Source of the DNA: Beta vulgaris subsp. vulgaris
Lineage: Eukaryota; Streptophyta; Magnoliopsida; Caryophyllales; Amaranthaceae
Direction of reading: 5' to 3'
Length of the DNA: 64,000 nt
Assembly (NCBI RefSeq): GCF_026745355.1
Contig: NC_079204.1
Span: forward strand, 3,325,603-3,389,602
The notes beneath the pieces are model-generated. The model was not told where the DNA came from. It saw only the letters and a program-made list of their open reading frames with translations, and made no database searches. The translations under genes were made by a program, and so were the position numbers. Of the stretch, positions 1-11,866 are shown one piece after another (position 1 is the first letter of the stretch; every line of letters begins with the position of its first letter).

Positions 1-850
1 AGGTGTTCCAATAATTTAAAAAAAAAAATTGTTTCAAAATGCTAAATTATAAGGAATTAAAACAGCATGAGTACATGAAAACCATTTCCGAGCCACCAGA
101 ACACATCAACGGAAGCTCAATGATGCACCAATATCTATGTCTTGTATCGCTAGCTTGGTACTCCTCATCCACTCAGCAAAACAAACATCAAAGAAAGAGA
201 TAGAACCTCATTTTATACCCTCTTGACTCTCATAGTAGGTGGGTATCCTTTCTTTCCTATACAATTTCTCTCGCAACAACCCCAACTCACCAACCAAAAC
301 CTAAAAGAATTAATAAAAATCACTTCGTAAATTAGCAAGCAGCCAATCAAAGCTCAGAAAGAAATATCCGAGCAACCAAACACGGAAAAATCAATCTCTT
401 CCTTCCAATTTTCAGGCAAAGGATCGAATAATGTAAAACCCTAATTCTTCAATTACTTATGAGATTACGTCGGAAAAGAAGATTCAGTATCAATCGAATT
501 CCAAATTGAGATTGTTCGCCCTCTCTCGCTCTCTTTCTGCAGCAAAGCAAAATCGCAAATTTGCAAGTTCTACAACACGGAACTAAATCTGGAGTAAATT
601 CTACGCGAAATCTTTAAAAAATAAAAATCGAAGACAATAGATTATAGAGATGCGAAAAGAGAAGTGTGAAGATGAAGAAATCGAAAGAAATACCGGAAGA
701 TGAAGAAGGGGAGCTTCAATTTGGGGAGAAATGAAAACCCTAGCTTTGGCTTCTTGCTTCTTGCAAATGCGATGAGCTTTGAGAAGTGAGGCTTTCAAGA
801 CAGAAATTGACTAGCTTCAGACTATCAGCAGCTAACGTACCAAATCGAGA
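1..850 (-). promoter_or_regulatory. Probable 5' leader/promoter region of a leftward gene
   Basis: Read on the minus strand, this stretch has the texture of a plant 5' UTR: pyrimidine-rich tracts, two copies of the leader-like word AGGGTTTT (around 740 and 440), a possible donor (CCG|GTATTTC near 695) and a possible acceptor (CTGCAG near 540). Only short ORFs occur (e.g. 601-798), none resembling a known protein. The coding part would lie left of the window. It could equally be unconstrained intergenic DNA. Confidence 0.3.
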
Positions 851-956
851 TTTCGGTCTCAAGCATACTGGATTTTGCCCAATTTCTCCTTATGTAGCCT
901 CTAACAATAGCTAATGACAAATTACAAATTTAAAAGATCCGAATATATATAGACTA

Positions 957-1313
957 TCTCTATTACATAAGGGAATGGAGAGCAACGGTGTCCTCTTTTG
1001 AAATGCCTATTTCTGTATTTCACCCTCCCTTCCCTTTCTAAATACCAAAATGGGGGTTCTAACAAAGCCACCGAAAATTAGATTTCAACATCACTCAAAA
1101 ATCACTTATATTAGGAAACTTTACAAATCACTCATAAAATTGAGAAAATCACAAAAAATCACGAAAATCACTCAAATGATCAGAAACTTTACAAAAACAA
1201 ATAACTTATAAACTAAAACTAATATACTCGGACGTCAATACATACAAAAACATTCACAAAATTCACTTACAAATCATTGTTGTCAAAAATCATCATCTCT
1301 ATTATATCTATTA
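957..1313 (+). mobile_element. Helitron 5'-terminal fragment (outer element)
   Basis: The segment begins A|TCTCTATTACATAAGGG, the canonical TC start of plant Helitrons after a host A, and continues with GTGTCCTCTTTTGAAA, a word also present at the 5' end of the neighbouring Helitron at 4171. Its body (about 1050-1300) resembles 9090-9310, including 'actttacaaa' and 'acgtcaatacata' words. It stops where the next Helitron is inserted at 1314. No matching 3' end was found right of 4171. Confidence 0.6.
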
Positions 1314-1461
1314 CTAGCTTCTGGACCCGTGCAAAAATGCACGGGAAAGGATTTGCTTAATAAGAAAAATTTTCCAATGAAACGAATAATAAACGAAAAA
1401 TTTTCTAATGAAACAATAAGTAAAAGTTATAATAACAAAAATTACAAAAATGTGTATGAAG

Positions 1462-2372
1462 TTATACATTTTGGAACACTACCTTATAAACAACATTTGT
1501 AATTGTTTTGCACATATTATTCTCTTTATCACAAATAAAAATTTTAAGTCCTTTTTTGTTCGTGACTCGGGAAATAGCGACATATAGCTGACCATGACTG
1601 AAAACAGCCTTGGTAAATACAACCCGACGTGCGATAATGATTGTCCTTGACTTTTGTTTATAGTCCTGGCAAAACACACAGTTAAAGGAAATCGTCGTCT
1701 TTAATCTGATAGGAAATTTTGTTGAGTCAGACGGTGTTAGTGTCATTCGTGGGATGAATACCTTGTCACCAACATTACTCCCTGAAATGACGGTAGCTTC
1801 AATCACTTGATTGCCTAAATGCTTGATAACCAGCCTCGTGCCATTACACAATCCAGATGTCTGATCAATATTACGAAACAACATGACCGGCGCACCAACT
1901 TTTAACTTAATACTATGATTTGGCAGGCCCGAACACTTTATTGTGTTTAGGAATTCAGTAGATTATATTTCATGAACCCCTAAGTTCCCTTCATCTTTAC
2001 TAATTGCATCACAACTCTAGTAATTTTTCTCATCACCTGGAATTGTGGACAACACAAGATCATTTACCTTCTTAACTATTTCATTAGTTGGAGCTAGAAT
2101 TGCTCTTTCTTGGAAGTATTTGGCTTCCCAGTGGTGATCAGTGAGTGAAGGGTATGTTTGTCGACAATTGATGATATGGGGTCATCTCCACCGTCTATAA
2201 AAATATCTTCAGTGATTTCAATATCCACTTCTCCATCAATGGACCCTCCAGCTCTGCCATCACCAACACTCAGTACCCATTCTGATAACTCCCTTACTTC
2301 CTTAGCAGTCGACGAAGAAGAACATGATTGAAGTCTGAATATTAACTTGTGATTTAAAGTTATTATAGTCAT
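1462..2372 (-). pseudogene. Helitron PIF1-like helicase, C-terminal fragment, broken
   Basis: Minus-strand reading gives typical Helitron helicase blocks in order: an acidic segment with DDPISSIVD (about 2190), YFQERAILAPTNEIV (about 2120-2080), STEFLNTIKCSGLPNH (about 1960-1920), APVMLFRNIDQTSGLCNGTR (about 1890-1840), a TINKSQGQSL motif (about 1660) and GQLYVAISRVT (about 1590-1560). These lie in different frames: there are stops after GDEKNY and before STEF, a frame change near 2100, and a compensating pair of frameshifts around 1680 and 1610. The Rep domain and helicase motifs I-III are absent. The fragment is a pseudogene and cannot supply transposase. Confidence 0.85.
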
Positions 2373-2374
2373 AT

Positions 2375-3260
2375 ATTTAATGTTATGGTGGAACACGTGA
2401 GCAACAATATTTTAGAAAATCTGACTGAAAATTTCTTTGCTTTCCCATTTAAATAAAATTTTAATTCACACACTACTAACACTCAATCATGCAACCACTT
2501 CTACTCCTGCATTCTACAGTCATGTCTCCCCCTCTTTCTTGTTGTCTTGCACCACTGCTGCACGCATGCACTATACCAGGCCACCCACTGGCCACCACCC
2601 ACCAGGCTACCACTGCTTGCGGCGGGGAACTTCATCAGATGTTATCTTACAGAAAATTTTGGCATATTGTATAAATTACGGGAGTGATTGCACACAAATG
2701 AGAATCACCAATGACCTGTCACAAAAGTCTCATCATATTATTTCCTTTATATAATACGTCATTATATTCCTGAAATTCCAAGCAACCTTTTTATAATCAT
2801 ATCGTGTATTAAGAATATATTAAATTGGCTTACGACCCATATGTTCAGTAACTAATATAGCTAATATTATGGTGGGACATGTGACCAACCATTTTTCTTT
2901 AAAAAGGTTTACAGAAAAAGTCTTCGATGTGCCCATTGCTTCACTTAGAAGCTCATACAAAATCACAATTCGCATCACTGCTTACACTCTATCATGCAAC
3001 CACTTTCACTCCCGTTTTCCCCAGCCCACTCACCCTCTCTTCTCTTGTAATCTTGCATCATCATTGCAATGCACCAGGTCACCCACTGACCACCACCCAC
3101 CAGACAACCACTACTTGCACGGGGACTTTCTTCAAACGTTATCTATTTAGAAAATTTTGGCTGATTGTACAATTTAATTGAGGGAGTGATTGCACAAAAA
3201 TGATAATCTTCAATGGCCTGTCATAAAGTCTCATCATTATTAACTTATATATACCCGTTT
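2375..3260. repeat. Two-copy degenerate direct duplication, units about 370 bp
   Basis: Segments 2380-2755 and 2862-3255 share long blocks in the same order: TTATGGTGG near the start, 'atcatgcaaccact', a CACCAGG/CCACCACCCACCAG core, 'agaaaattttgg', 'gagtgattgcaca' and 'agtctcatcat'. The offset is about 480 bp. The copies are clearly diverged. The duplication lies inside the Helitron between helicase relic and 5' end and might be captured host DNA. ORFs across it are not supported as genes. Confidence 0.7.
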
Positions 3261-5851
3261 TATAGTCTTGTATCATTGTATGTCACGTTCAAAATTAATA
3301 TGAATTAATTTTTAATGCTCCTTTGCTTTAGAGTAATCCTATCACCTTTCATAATCTTTTCTCTTAATAGTATTTACACTTTGATGGTGGAAAGGATCCT
3401 TCTATTTAAAGCAGCTTTTGACTTTGTTACAATATGTTTTTTTTGTCATCGTGTATTACGTGATTTTTCATTTTTTATTCATTATGTTCTCCAGTTATAG
3501 ATTTCAGTTACTATGTTTTTTCTATTTGTTAGAAAACACCAAATATGTTGCTTATTTCACATATCTTGATATTTTGTATCTATATGCAAATGTTTAACAT
3601 TTATTCTTACAATTATATTTTCATTCTATTAGTAACATTATGTGATAATAGCCTTCATATGCACGCGATGCGTGCGTTAATTTCAAAATTTGTTATTCTA
3701 TTAGATACTCCATTCGTACTTTATTTATGATTAAATTTAAATGTGAAAAATTTAACAGTTAGATGAATTTAGATATATTAATTCGCTAATGTACAAAAAT
3801 AAAAAGGTTATAAGCAAGTGATTGTTAACATTAATTTTTTGTGAATGAATATTGAACAGAAAGAACAAAAATAATGAGTTGGTTTAACTGAATTAAAGAA
3901 TATCAAAGGTAGTGAATGTTCAGACTTTTCATGTGCACGTTATATATGCCATTTTTTTCATAAGGTATAAATATTTTGTCCATTTAATTTTTTATTGAAG
4001 TATTTGATGCATATACCATTTTAAACTTGTTTTAAATGACAAGTTGGAATGAGAATTTTTAAATGATTTTCTTTTGTAATTTTTTTCATTCCATTAATTA
4101 GATCATTAAGGGTATTTTAGTCCTTTCAAAAGAGGACACTACACCTCCTCCCTTGGCTTATATAATAGAGATATGTTTGCACAGACTCCATTGGTCATCA
4201 AATTTTCATGCATTCATAAATAATTATCTTTTTCCCTTAATTATATGATAATTTACTCCTCCGAACCCATCTAATATAAATTCCTCCACTAATTATATCT
4301 CTCACACACATTCTTCTCATATTCATGTGATGTGGAGCCCTCCACTGTTCTCTTTCTTACTCAATCATTTTTTTTTGTTTATACTTGTACACTTTTTGCC
4401 AACAATACCTACACCCCTACTATATACTCTTCATATGTGTGTCCAAACCTTACATGACAATTATTCAAGAATGGACGTAGTATACTTTATAGAACGATTT
4501 CCTACAATGGCGTCTAAAAGAAGAAATCCCGTTTCAGTCTAAGAAAAATAATTATTGCACAATTTGGGGACTAAATTTTGATTCGTATAAAAGATTGAAT
4601 GACATAGTGTTGGAGCAAAAGAATTTCTTATTTTGGTGTTAAGCCAGCTAATGATACTATTTCTAAATTTTATTTCACTTTCCAAAAAAGATGATTGTAA
4701 TATGATTTTTATGTAAATTTTTATAATGATGCTCATTATATATGACTCTTTTTGTAATATTGTTAGAGTATGCTAAGCGGTAAATAAAAGTTCAACTTTT
4801 AAATTTTAAGAGTGTTGTTATTCAAGGATAAATTTCGATTTTGTGTTGTGATCTAAAACTTTTCCATTTTATCAATTGATTTCTTTTTCATCCCTTGATG
4901 TTTTTGTTTGTGTGCAGAAAGTAAATGATTCATATGTACGTTAATCTAGCTGATACTTGTATAGTACTAATTGATATTATTGGCAAAAACAAAAATTACT
5001 TCTGAATGTAAACATATATAATTTCTAATGTAATTTAAATCACTAAAAGAGGGATGTTTCATTTCTTGGTTCTACAAAATAATACTCACATTCTAATTAG
5101 AAATGTTTTTTTGTTTGAAACTTTCTTTCAATTAAAAAACAATAAACAAAGTTAATTAGAGAAATCGGAAAAAAAGAGTTCTTCAAACCAATATATGACT
5201 TTGGCCAAATATTAATGATGTTTCAACATTATATTTAAATTTTTACAAAGATGGATGTAATATCATTTTTTAACTTTTATTTTAGGATTAATATGATTTT
5301 TAACGAACTTTTTATGATGGTGCCATTATTTATTACCTAAATTGTTCAAGTCCCTTTCTATAATATTGTTAAAGTGCATTTCTATTATGTGACTAATATT
5401 ATAAATCAAAATGGTTTTTTGTCAAAATCGTTAAGCAGGGTATTTTTTTTTCTTATATACTTGATTTCAACTAACATATACCAATTCTAAAACTTCTAAT
5501 TCGTTAATTTTCTGATTATACCATAAACTGTTTTCATTTTCATATTGTACATAGATATTGTAATTTGATTTTTTCTATCCCACTGCCGAAAAAGTATAAA
5601 AAAACTTACTTATGGTAGTTTCCTTATATGAATTGGATATTGTAGTATAAAAAATTTGTGTTTTGACTTTTGAGGATCAATTATAAAATTTTGGGGATGA
5701 ATTGAACATGCATATGCCTACATTGCTATGGATCAACTAAGTTTATTTATTTTATGAATTAATTAGAAATTGAAATTGAAATTGAGAAGTTATATTTCAT
5801 GGATTTATAACTATAATTTTGTATGAATGGGTTTTCACTTCAGTGAATGAT

Positions 5852-5854
<3 letters not shown>

Positions 5855-5895
<41 letters not shown>
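5855..5895. repeat. (AT)n microsatellite
   Basis: About 20 uninterrupted AT dinucleotides. Confidence 0.95.
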
Positions 5896-5897
<2 letters not shown>

Positions 5898-6407
5898 GAA
5901 TTCCTTTTTAAAGCAATAATAGTATTGCATGGGAATATGATAACAATAATACCATATAATCACGAACACAAAATTGAGTGAGTTATTTATTAGTCAACAA
6001 ATAAATATGATGATAATAAAACGGGCAATACGAACATAAAAGCATACTAAGATATAAATGTTAGAAAAAACAATACTAATAATTGTTGTATCCCTAATCA
6101 TAGCTTGCTATATAATCATAGATTGTTCATGAGTTTGCACAAAAAAATATAGATTGCTCATCAGTTGGTACCGTTGACTTATAATTTTGGGTGCAACCCA
6201 CTTTCAATCGTATGGTTGACTTATAATAGAATAACACCACCGAAGAGAATATAATATAATTATGTAATATGTACTTTGAATGACTCCTACAAAGCTAGAG
6301 TATAATGCCTATTTATAGTTGCAAAATTGTAAGTCGAACAACTTCTCATTCGGAATTAGCAAAAATAATTCCTTAACATTAGCTGCATAATAGGCTATTA
6401 TTAAGAA

Positions 6408-6510
6408 GGGAATATACTTGTTTCCTAATTGTGGCAAGTACAATATCAATTACACGTAATAGGGAATATACTTGTTTCCTAATTGTGGCAAGTACAATAT
6501 CAATTACACG
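6408..6510. repeat. Perfect 49-bp tandem duplication, period 54 bp
   Basis: 6408-6456 and 6462-6510 are identical, beginning GGGAATATACTTG and ending CAATTACACG, separated by TAATA. Complete identity in an otherwise diverged region suggests a recent duplication or an assembly artefact. Confidence 0.9.
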
Positions 6511-6589
6511 CATGATTGTACGGATTATGGCCATGTATAATTAAGGTTTTTATTGAATTTATTTATTTATGTAATTTACTCACAATAAT

Positions 6590-6810
6590 AACTAATTGTT
6601 TCCTTAATATTAGCCTGACTGGTTTATTTGGGAACCTAAATAATTGTTTCCTTAATTATATCGATTACGTATCAATTACAAAGCGTGATTGACGTCAATG
6701 TATACTACTAATTGACATTATTTTTTTTTGAATTAAACGTGCAATTTGATTGTGAATCTTACTGATTTCCTAATTTAATTCAATTTCAAATCAATTATAT
6801 GCGTGATTAA
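6590..6810. repeat. Dispersed AT-rich repeat, copy 1 (second copy 8700-8873)
   Basis: Words shared with 8700-8873 include TCGATTACGTATCAATT, 'tactgatttcc', and 'aatcaattatatgcgtgatt' followed by AAGGG. Copy 1 is interrupted at its right end by the pentamer MITE at 6811, whose insertion site is the TAA of this shared sequence. Family unrecognised. Confidence 0.6.
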
Positions 6811-6894
6811 GGGCATGTTTAATTCAGTTCAGATTAGTTCAGTTCAGACCAGTTCAGTTCAATTCAGTTGTTTTATGCCGAAGAGAACATGCCC
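6811..6894. mobile_element. Short TTCAG-filled MITE (PIF/Harbinger-type), TAA TSD
   Basis: 84 bp, starting GGGCATGTTTAATTCAG and ending GAAGAGAACATGCCC, flanked by TAA at 6808-6810 and 6895-6897. The interior is degenerate TTCAG pentamers. It shares its right end (TTTTATGCCGAAGAGAACA) with the elements at 36611 and 41635 and lacks their central segment. Confidence 0.75.
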
Positions 6895-6897
6895 TAA

Positions 6898-9016
6898 AAG
6901 AAAGCTTGAAAACCTTATAATATCCCATGCCAAACAAAATAATATAATCAAAATAGAAGTACTTATTGAAAAACTTTCTTAAAAACGTAAAGACAATTAC
7001 ATGTTATGAGGAACATAATCAAAATATACTTTATTGATCTAAAATGAATTTATTACATATAATTTTCCCCCATTAGGAAAAAATGAGAAAAGGAAACCTA
7101 TTCAATTTTTTTATTCTTTCTGCCGTGGATCTATCTACACATAAGTCATGAGTTGTGACATATTAAGGTCTTGTTGTCAAGAAATCATGCTCCATCAAAT
7201 AAGATCAAAGACCTTGATCATCATTTTCCATAAGATCACCAAAACCAAAAAGAACCCCAAATCTTCCTCCTCTTCCACTCGTCTTCGTCTCCCCTGTTCG
7301 GCTGTTCCCCTCATTTTATTTAATTTTTTTTTTAGCAAATGATGGTGTTAACGTTGTTCTCTTTTGAACGAAATCAAGAATCACCCATCAAATATTAAAT
7401 CTTTGCTCAACTAAAATTCCATCACTACCTTTCAAAGGTTTTAGAAACTCCACAATATATGAGAGGAACCTCAAATGTCTTTTTTGGTTTTTAAGTTCCT
7501 GCTGCATGCCTCACATAATCTCTCCTCTACGTTGTTCTGTGTGGTGCTGCTGGTGTTGCATCACCGGTGTTGTCGACGCTCAGGCTGGCTGCCGCCCTGC
7601 ACCAGTTTGTTGTTGTTGCTGCAGTTGATTGTTATGTTGTCTGTTACTTGATATGACTTGTACGTAGTATTAGAAAGCATAATAGTATTAGAAAGCAAGA
7701 ATATGAATTACTTGATATACCTTTAGTATATGATCCTAATTATCATCAATTAGATTGGATATGCATATTTAAATTTACTTTAGTATCAATTGTTAAATTA
7801 GCATAAATAAATAAGCTGATTTTTTTTGTACATCATCACCAACATATATGAAATGTTTATATATCATCACTTATTAATAGATCACCAATATGACTTGTAC
7901 ATCATCACTCATGGAAAAAAACGTTCCATATATGTAATCTTTAGAAACCATAAAAAAACATGATTAGCACAACAACATGTACATATGAGCTTCGAATCAT
8001 CAACTTAAGTCGTAACTCTTTCTTTAGCCTCTTATGTTGTTGCTGCTTTGTTTGCGTTACTATTATGGTATTGTGGTGTAGTTGGTGCTCCAATTAAAAA
8101 TATGGGCTTTTGTATACATATGATATTGAAGAAAAGAAGATATCCCTACTCTATAATATCCAAAGCATACGTATAACTCAATGAATAATTTTGGAGTAGG
8201 GCACGTTTTGGAGTAATGGTGAGTTATGACATGGTCTATATTTATACTTGTAATATTGTATATTTAATTGATTTTTTTTTCTAATTCCAAAAATATATAT
8301 GATTGACTTGATTGATATTTTGGATCCCCTACCCCTAAGATACGGTTGTAATATCAATCAATTAAATCAAAAATGCCAATGATTTAGTACTGATTTAAAT
8401 TCATAAAGATTTGAGGATACTAATTGCCTAATTAAATTCATAAATCACCTAAAATTATAGTTGATTGACAATTAGCATAAATATTGATTGATTGATCGAT
8501 ATCTTAATTTTATTACCATGTTAATATTTTTTTATTAATTTCGGATACTAATCTAAATTAAGTGATTGATTGACAATTACCATTAACGGAGGCAATAATT
8601 AAGATTGATTGATAATTTAAATTACTTGCCATGTTTAGTTGCTAACTAAAATTTTCGAACATACCAATATGACAACTAAAAATTTCGGCCAAAAGCATAT
8701 TAATTTAAGATTTTAATTACGTAATTGTAACCATAATTAACGTCAATCACATTAATATACTAATAATTGTTTCCTTAATTATATCGATTACGTATCAATT
8801 TGATACTGAATCTTATTACTGATTTCCAAATTTAATTCAATATCAAATCAATTATATGCGTGATTAAGGGAAAGAATTATTCTTTGATTCCTTTGACACG
8901 TGGACACTCTCATTGAGCTTCGAGGAATACTGATCAAAGGAGCATGCCACGTCATGCCACGTGGGATTGAAATCGCTAACTGAACGACACGTGGCCTCAA
9001 GGATTTTACTTTAGAT
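6898..9016. other. Gene-free AT-rich DNA with a G-box cluster near its right end
   Basis: No supported ORF. A GC-richer pyrimidine/CTG patch at 7500-7640 (repeated TGTTG/GCTG words) has no convincing frame. The second copy of the dispersed repeat lies at 8700-8873. Confidence 0.5.
8895..8996. promoter_or_regulatory. Cluster of CACGTG G-box/ABRE-like elements
   Basis: Three CACGTGG-type sites (about 8897, 8958 and 8988) and one CCACGTCA site (about 8947) lie within 100 bp. Plant bZIP and bHLH factors bind such ACGT cores. No gene start is visible nearby, so this may be a stranded promoter fragment or chance. Confidence 0.4.
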
Positions 9017-9616
9017 ATATATATAGATATAAGGGAAGGGGGAACTATGGTGTCCCCGAATGAAGAGACTATTTTACCTCTTTTCCTTTCTAAATTACAA
9101 ATTCACTTACAAACCAAAGGGAGATTCAAATAAAAATACTAAAAATAAAATTATAACAATCACTCACAAGTCAATTAATATCATAGAATTGCATAATTTA
9201 CATTATACAAATCATTCAAATGAGTAAACTTTACAAAAAAACAAAAATTACAACAAATGCACTACAACGTCAATACATACTCACAAAAATTTGACTTGAA
9301 ATCCAAGTGTCCACTTTCTTCACAATATATGAAGTAGTATACTTAATTCAAAAACCAACTAAAAAATTATAATATTAGAAATCATAAATAAATTCAATAA
9401 AATTTATATTTTGTTCATAAAATTTAACTTTGAAAAGTAAAAAAAATGACTGGTGAGAGACTTAAGTGACAGAGACTAAACCAATAAATTTTGTAATTAA
9501 AAACAATTATACTCTGTATGTCTAATGTTCAAATTCTGACTTTTACATACGTCGAAAAAAATCGAGATTCTATCTTAAAAAATATTCAAGCACGCATCGC
9601 GTGCAAAAAATACTAG
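9017..9616 (+). mobile_element. Small non-autonomous Helitron
   Basis: The 3' end is well formed: GCACGC-ATC-GCGTGC hairpin at 9590-9604, then 8 nt and CTAG (9613-9616) followed by T. The 5' end (about 9017, TATATAGATATAAGGG then GGTGTCCCC) aligns with the Helitron start at 957 but has lost the TC. Internal sequence resembles 1050-1300. No coding capacity. The left boundary is approximate. Confidence 0.65.
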
Positions 9617-10420
9617 TATTTGCATATGTGAGCAATTCTTCTCTTCTCGAGCTCGGTTTTGCAAAACTTATTTTATTTTTGTTGAATATTAAACTTATTT
9701 TTGCTGAAATTACTTGGATTGAACTTATTTTTACTTAATTTAGCTTAACTTATTTTTGCTGAAACTTGTTTTAATAAGTTGAGAAGAACAAAGCTTGAGT
9801 GATACTACCTTTGTTTCCTAAAGATCTTCCCTCTTTCCGTTTTAGTGCGTTTTCAAAAGATCTTCCCTCTTTTACTTTATTCCTTATTTGGAATTTTTTT
9901 TCCCTTTTTACCCTCTCATATCCCTATCATATGGTCCACCATTACATTATTAATTCAATTTTACTCTCTTTCTCTCTCCTACTTTAACCTCTTTTTATTT
10001 GTTTATTTATCTTAACTCATTTCTCTCTCATACTTTACCCACCCCACACCCTACACAAATTAATTCTCATTAGTATCTGTAGTAACAGTAACAAGGAAGA
10101 TCTTTAGAAAACGGAGATAGTATAAAATAATTAAATTAGCAATATTCGTAGCAATTAGATATTGTAATTTGTAACTACTCCCTTTTTCGGAACAAGTATG
10201 TAGCAATTTAAGATGAGAGTCGTGACAACAACACTTTTTTTTCTTCAGTTCGTCGCTCGGACAAACATAAGAATGTGAGAATGTAAGTTTGTCAAGTGTT
10301 AGTATGGTGATAAGTATAAAATTAATATACAACTTATTAATTTGATGAACATATATGCGAAGGGTGAATTTAATTTGTAGACATTGAAAGACTTGCAAAC
10401 TTTATAACAACAAATGAATG
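9617..10420. other. Gene-free DNA
   Basis: AT-rich sequence with a repeated 'aacttatttt(t)g' motif around 9665-9760 and a duplicated 'aaagatcttccctctt' word at 9819 and 9858. No supported gene. Confidence 0.5.
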
Positions 10421-10435
10421 AAGAAATATGCAAGC

Positions 10436-11123
10436 TTTTTTTTTTTTTTTTTTTTTTTTGAATAGTAAAATTAATTCATAATAAAAAAGTCATACGACAT
10501 CTACATAAGCAATCGAATCAAACAAATACATAAGTTGAATCAAACAAAAATTTCCTTCATAAAAACTACGATCGTCAAACAAATCTTGCAATGTGGAACA
10601 TCTCCCGCTTATATCGCTGGAAAATACAGCCTTGTTGGAGAGACAATCTAACGATCCCTTGTAGTCGTGAGGATGATTTCCGTCGGATTCATCTGACCGT
10701 ATTCGAAAAATTGATAACCTTTGAGATCCCGCATAATTCTTCACCAACAAAATAATTTCACGACAATCCATTAGATCTAGTATCCCGGATTGTAACCTGT
10801 AGAAATTCCCCTCAAAAGAGGAGAAAAACCCTGTCTTTCGAAGGAGGTCGAAAAACCTTGTCTTTCGAAGGAGATCGAAAAGCCTTTTCTTACGAAGGAG
10901 ATCGAAAACCCTGTCTTTCGAGGGAGAAATTGTTATTGGAAAACTAAAAACAAATAAAAAAGCAAAGGTGGGGGCTTTCCAACGGTAAAAACCGATGGAA
11001 GCCCCTTTAAAAATCAACAATGGAGGCTAGGGTTTTTGAAAGTAGAGAGGAGAGAGGAGAGAGGGGAGAGAGGGGGCGCTGATATGATTCTTATATTAGT
11101 AAATTGTTAGTTAATGAATTGTT
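10436..11123 (-). mobile_element. Retroposed insertion with poly(A) tail and 16-bp TSD (LINE-like or processed copy)
   Basis: A run of 24 T at 10436-10459 is a minus-strand poly(A) tail, and AAGAAATATGCAAGCT occurs on both sides (10421-10436 and 11124-11139). Together these are the signature of target-primed reverse transcription. The minus strand opens with a CT-rich leader and 'aaaaccctagcc'. It contains an open stretch of 176 codons (11020 to 10490) with no ATG at its head and a ninefold-residue repeat (R-F/L-FDLLRK). No reverse transcriptase motif is present. It could be a 5'-truncated LINE, a non-autonomous derivative or a retrocopied host transcript. Confidence 0.75.
10820..10925. repeat. 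27-bp tandem repeat, about 3.5 copies, inside the retroposon
   Basis: Units of the form CTTGTCTTTCGAAGGAGATC plus CGAAAA recur at 27-bp spacing. In the minus-strand open frame they encode repeats of nine residues containing FDLLRK. Confidence 0.85.
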
Positions 11124-11606
11124 AAGAAATATGCAAGCTAGAGTAGGTAGTACAACTCAACTTCGACAATATTTCAAGCAAAAAAAATCTTATGAATAAT
11201 AGGTCAAATTATTACTTTGTTTATAAGCCTATTATGCTTGAGCCACAACTCAATTCATTTTATCACACAAAGTCCCTTGTTTCTCACTTATGTTCACTCA
11301 AGCCCAGGTACGCAAAATTATACAATTGCATAAGCACACTCTTCCATTGACCAAACTACAAGTCTTCGTTTACCTAACATAAATTACAAACAATATTGCC
11401 CTAATGTTTCTTCAATACACATAAGCATAATTAAAGTAATTTTAATTATATCATACGTGTTTAACTATATCACACATCTTTAATTATAAAGTGAATGATT
11501 AATTGCATGTTTGTCATACTAAAAAAGTTTCAAGACAAGTCAAACACAACTAAAAGTATGTTAGTGAATGTGTACAATTTTCGTTTGGTGTAACTGTTAC
11601 AATATA

Positions 11607-11866
11607 CTTCCTCCGTTTTTAAATAAGTGCAACATTTGCATAGTGTTTACTATTCACAGTTTAAACTTTAATTAGCTTGGTGATTTATATTTTAGGAAAA
11701 ACATAGTCATGTGGGATCTTGCTAGATTCGTCTGAATGTGAATTTTTTAATATCAACTTTTTATAATTTTTACTTATTGATAATTGAAGATATTAATGGT
11801 TAAAATAATGCATTGGCAAACGTGAAAACAAGAAGTGTTGCACTTATTCAGAAACGGAATAGGGTC
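11607..11866. mobile_element. Stowaway-like MITE
   Basis: After TA, the left arm CTTCCTCCGTTTTTAAATAA pairs with a right arm reading GCACTTATTCAGAAACGGA. The 'agtcatgtgggatcttg' interior recurs in the copies at 30322 and 39890. The right tip is decayed. Confidence 0.7.

Larger units (their letters stand above)
1314..4171 (-). mobile_element. Helitron with both termini, carrying a decayed helicase
   Basis: On the minus strand the element starts A|TCTCTATTATATAAGCC at 4171 and ends at 1314 with CTAG|T. The end is preceded by a perfect 8-bp stem with 4-nt loop at 1326-1345 (CCCGTGCA/TGCACGGG on the top strand). The 5' TC, 3' hairpin, CTAG and A/T host dinucleotide are the full Helitron signature. 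It encodes the C-terminal part of a PIF1-type helicase near its 3' end and holds a roughly 370-bp degenerate direct duplication. Length is 2858 bp, well short of an autonomous RepHel element, so it is probably a deletion derivative. A second hairpin at about 3669-3683 may be a remnant of another Helitron end. Confidence 0.85.
4172..6807. other. Gene-free AT-rich DNA
   Basis: No ORF longer than about 70 codons resembles a protein and no splice-linked coding pattern was found. Visible structures are the (AT)n microsatellite and the 54-bp tandem duplication, listed separately. Confidence 0.6.

Noticed and set aside
5855..5895. Possible TATA-rich promoter
   Set aside because: It is a simple (AT)n microsatellite with no gene nearby.
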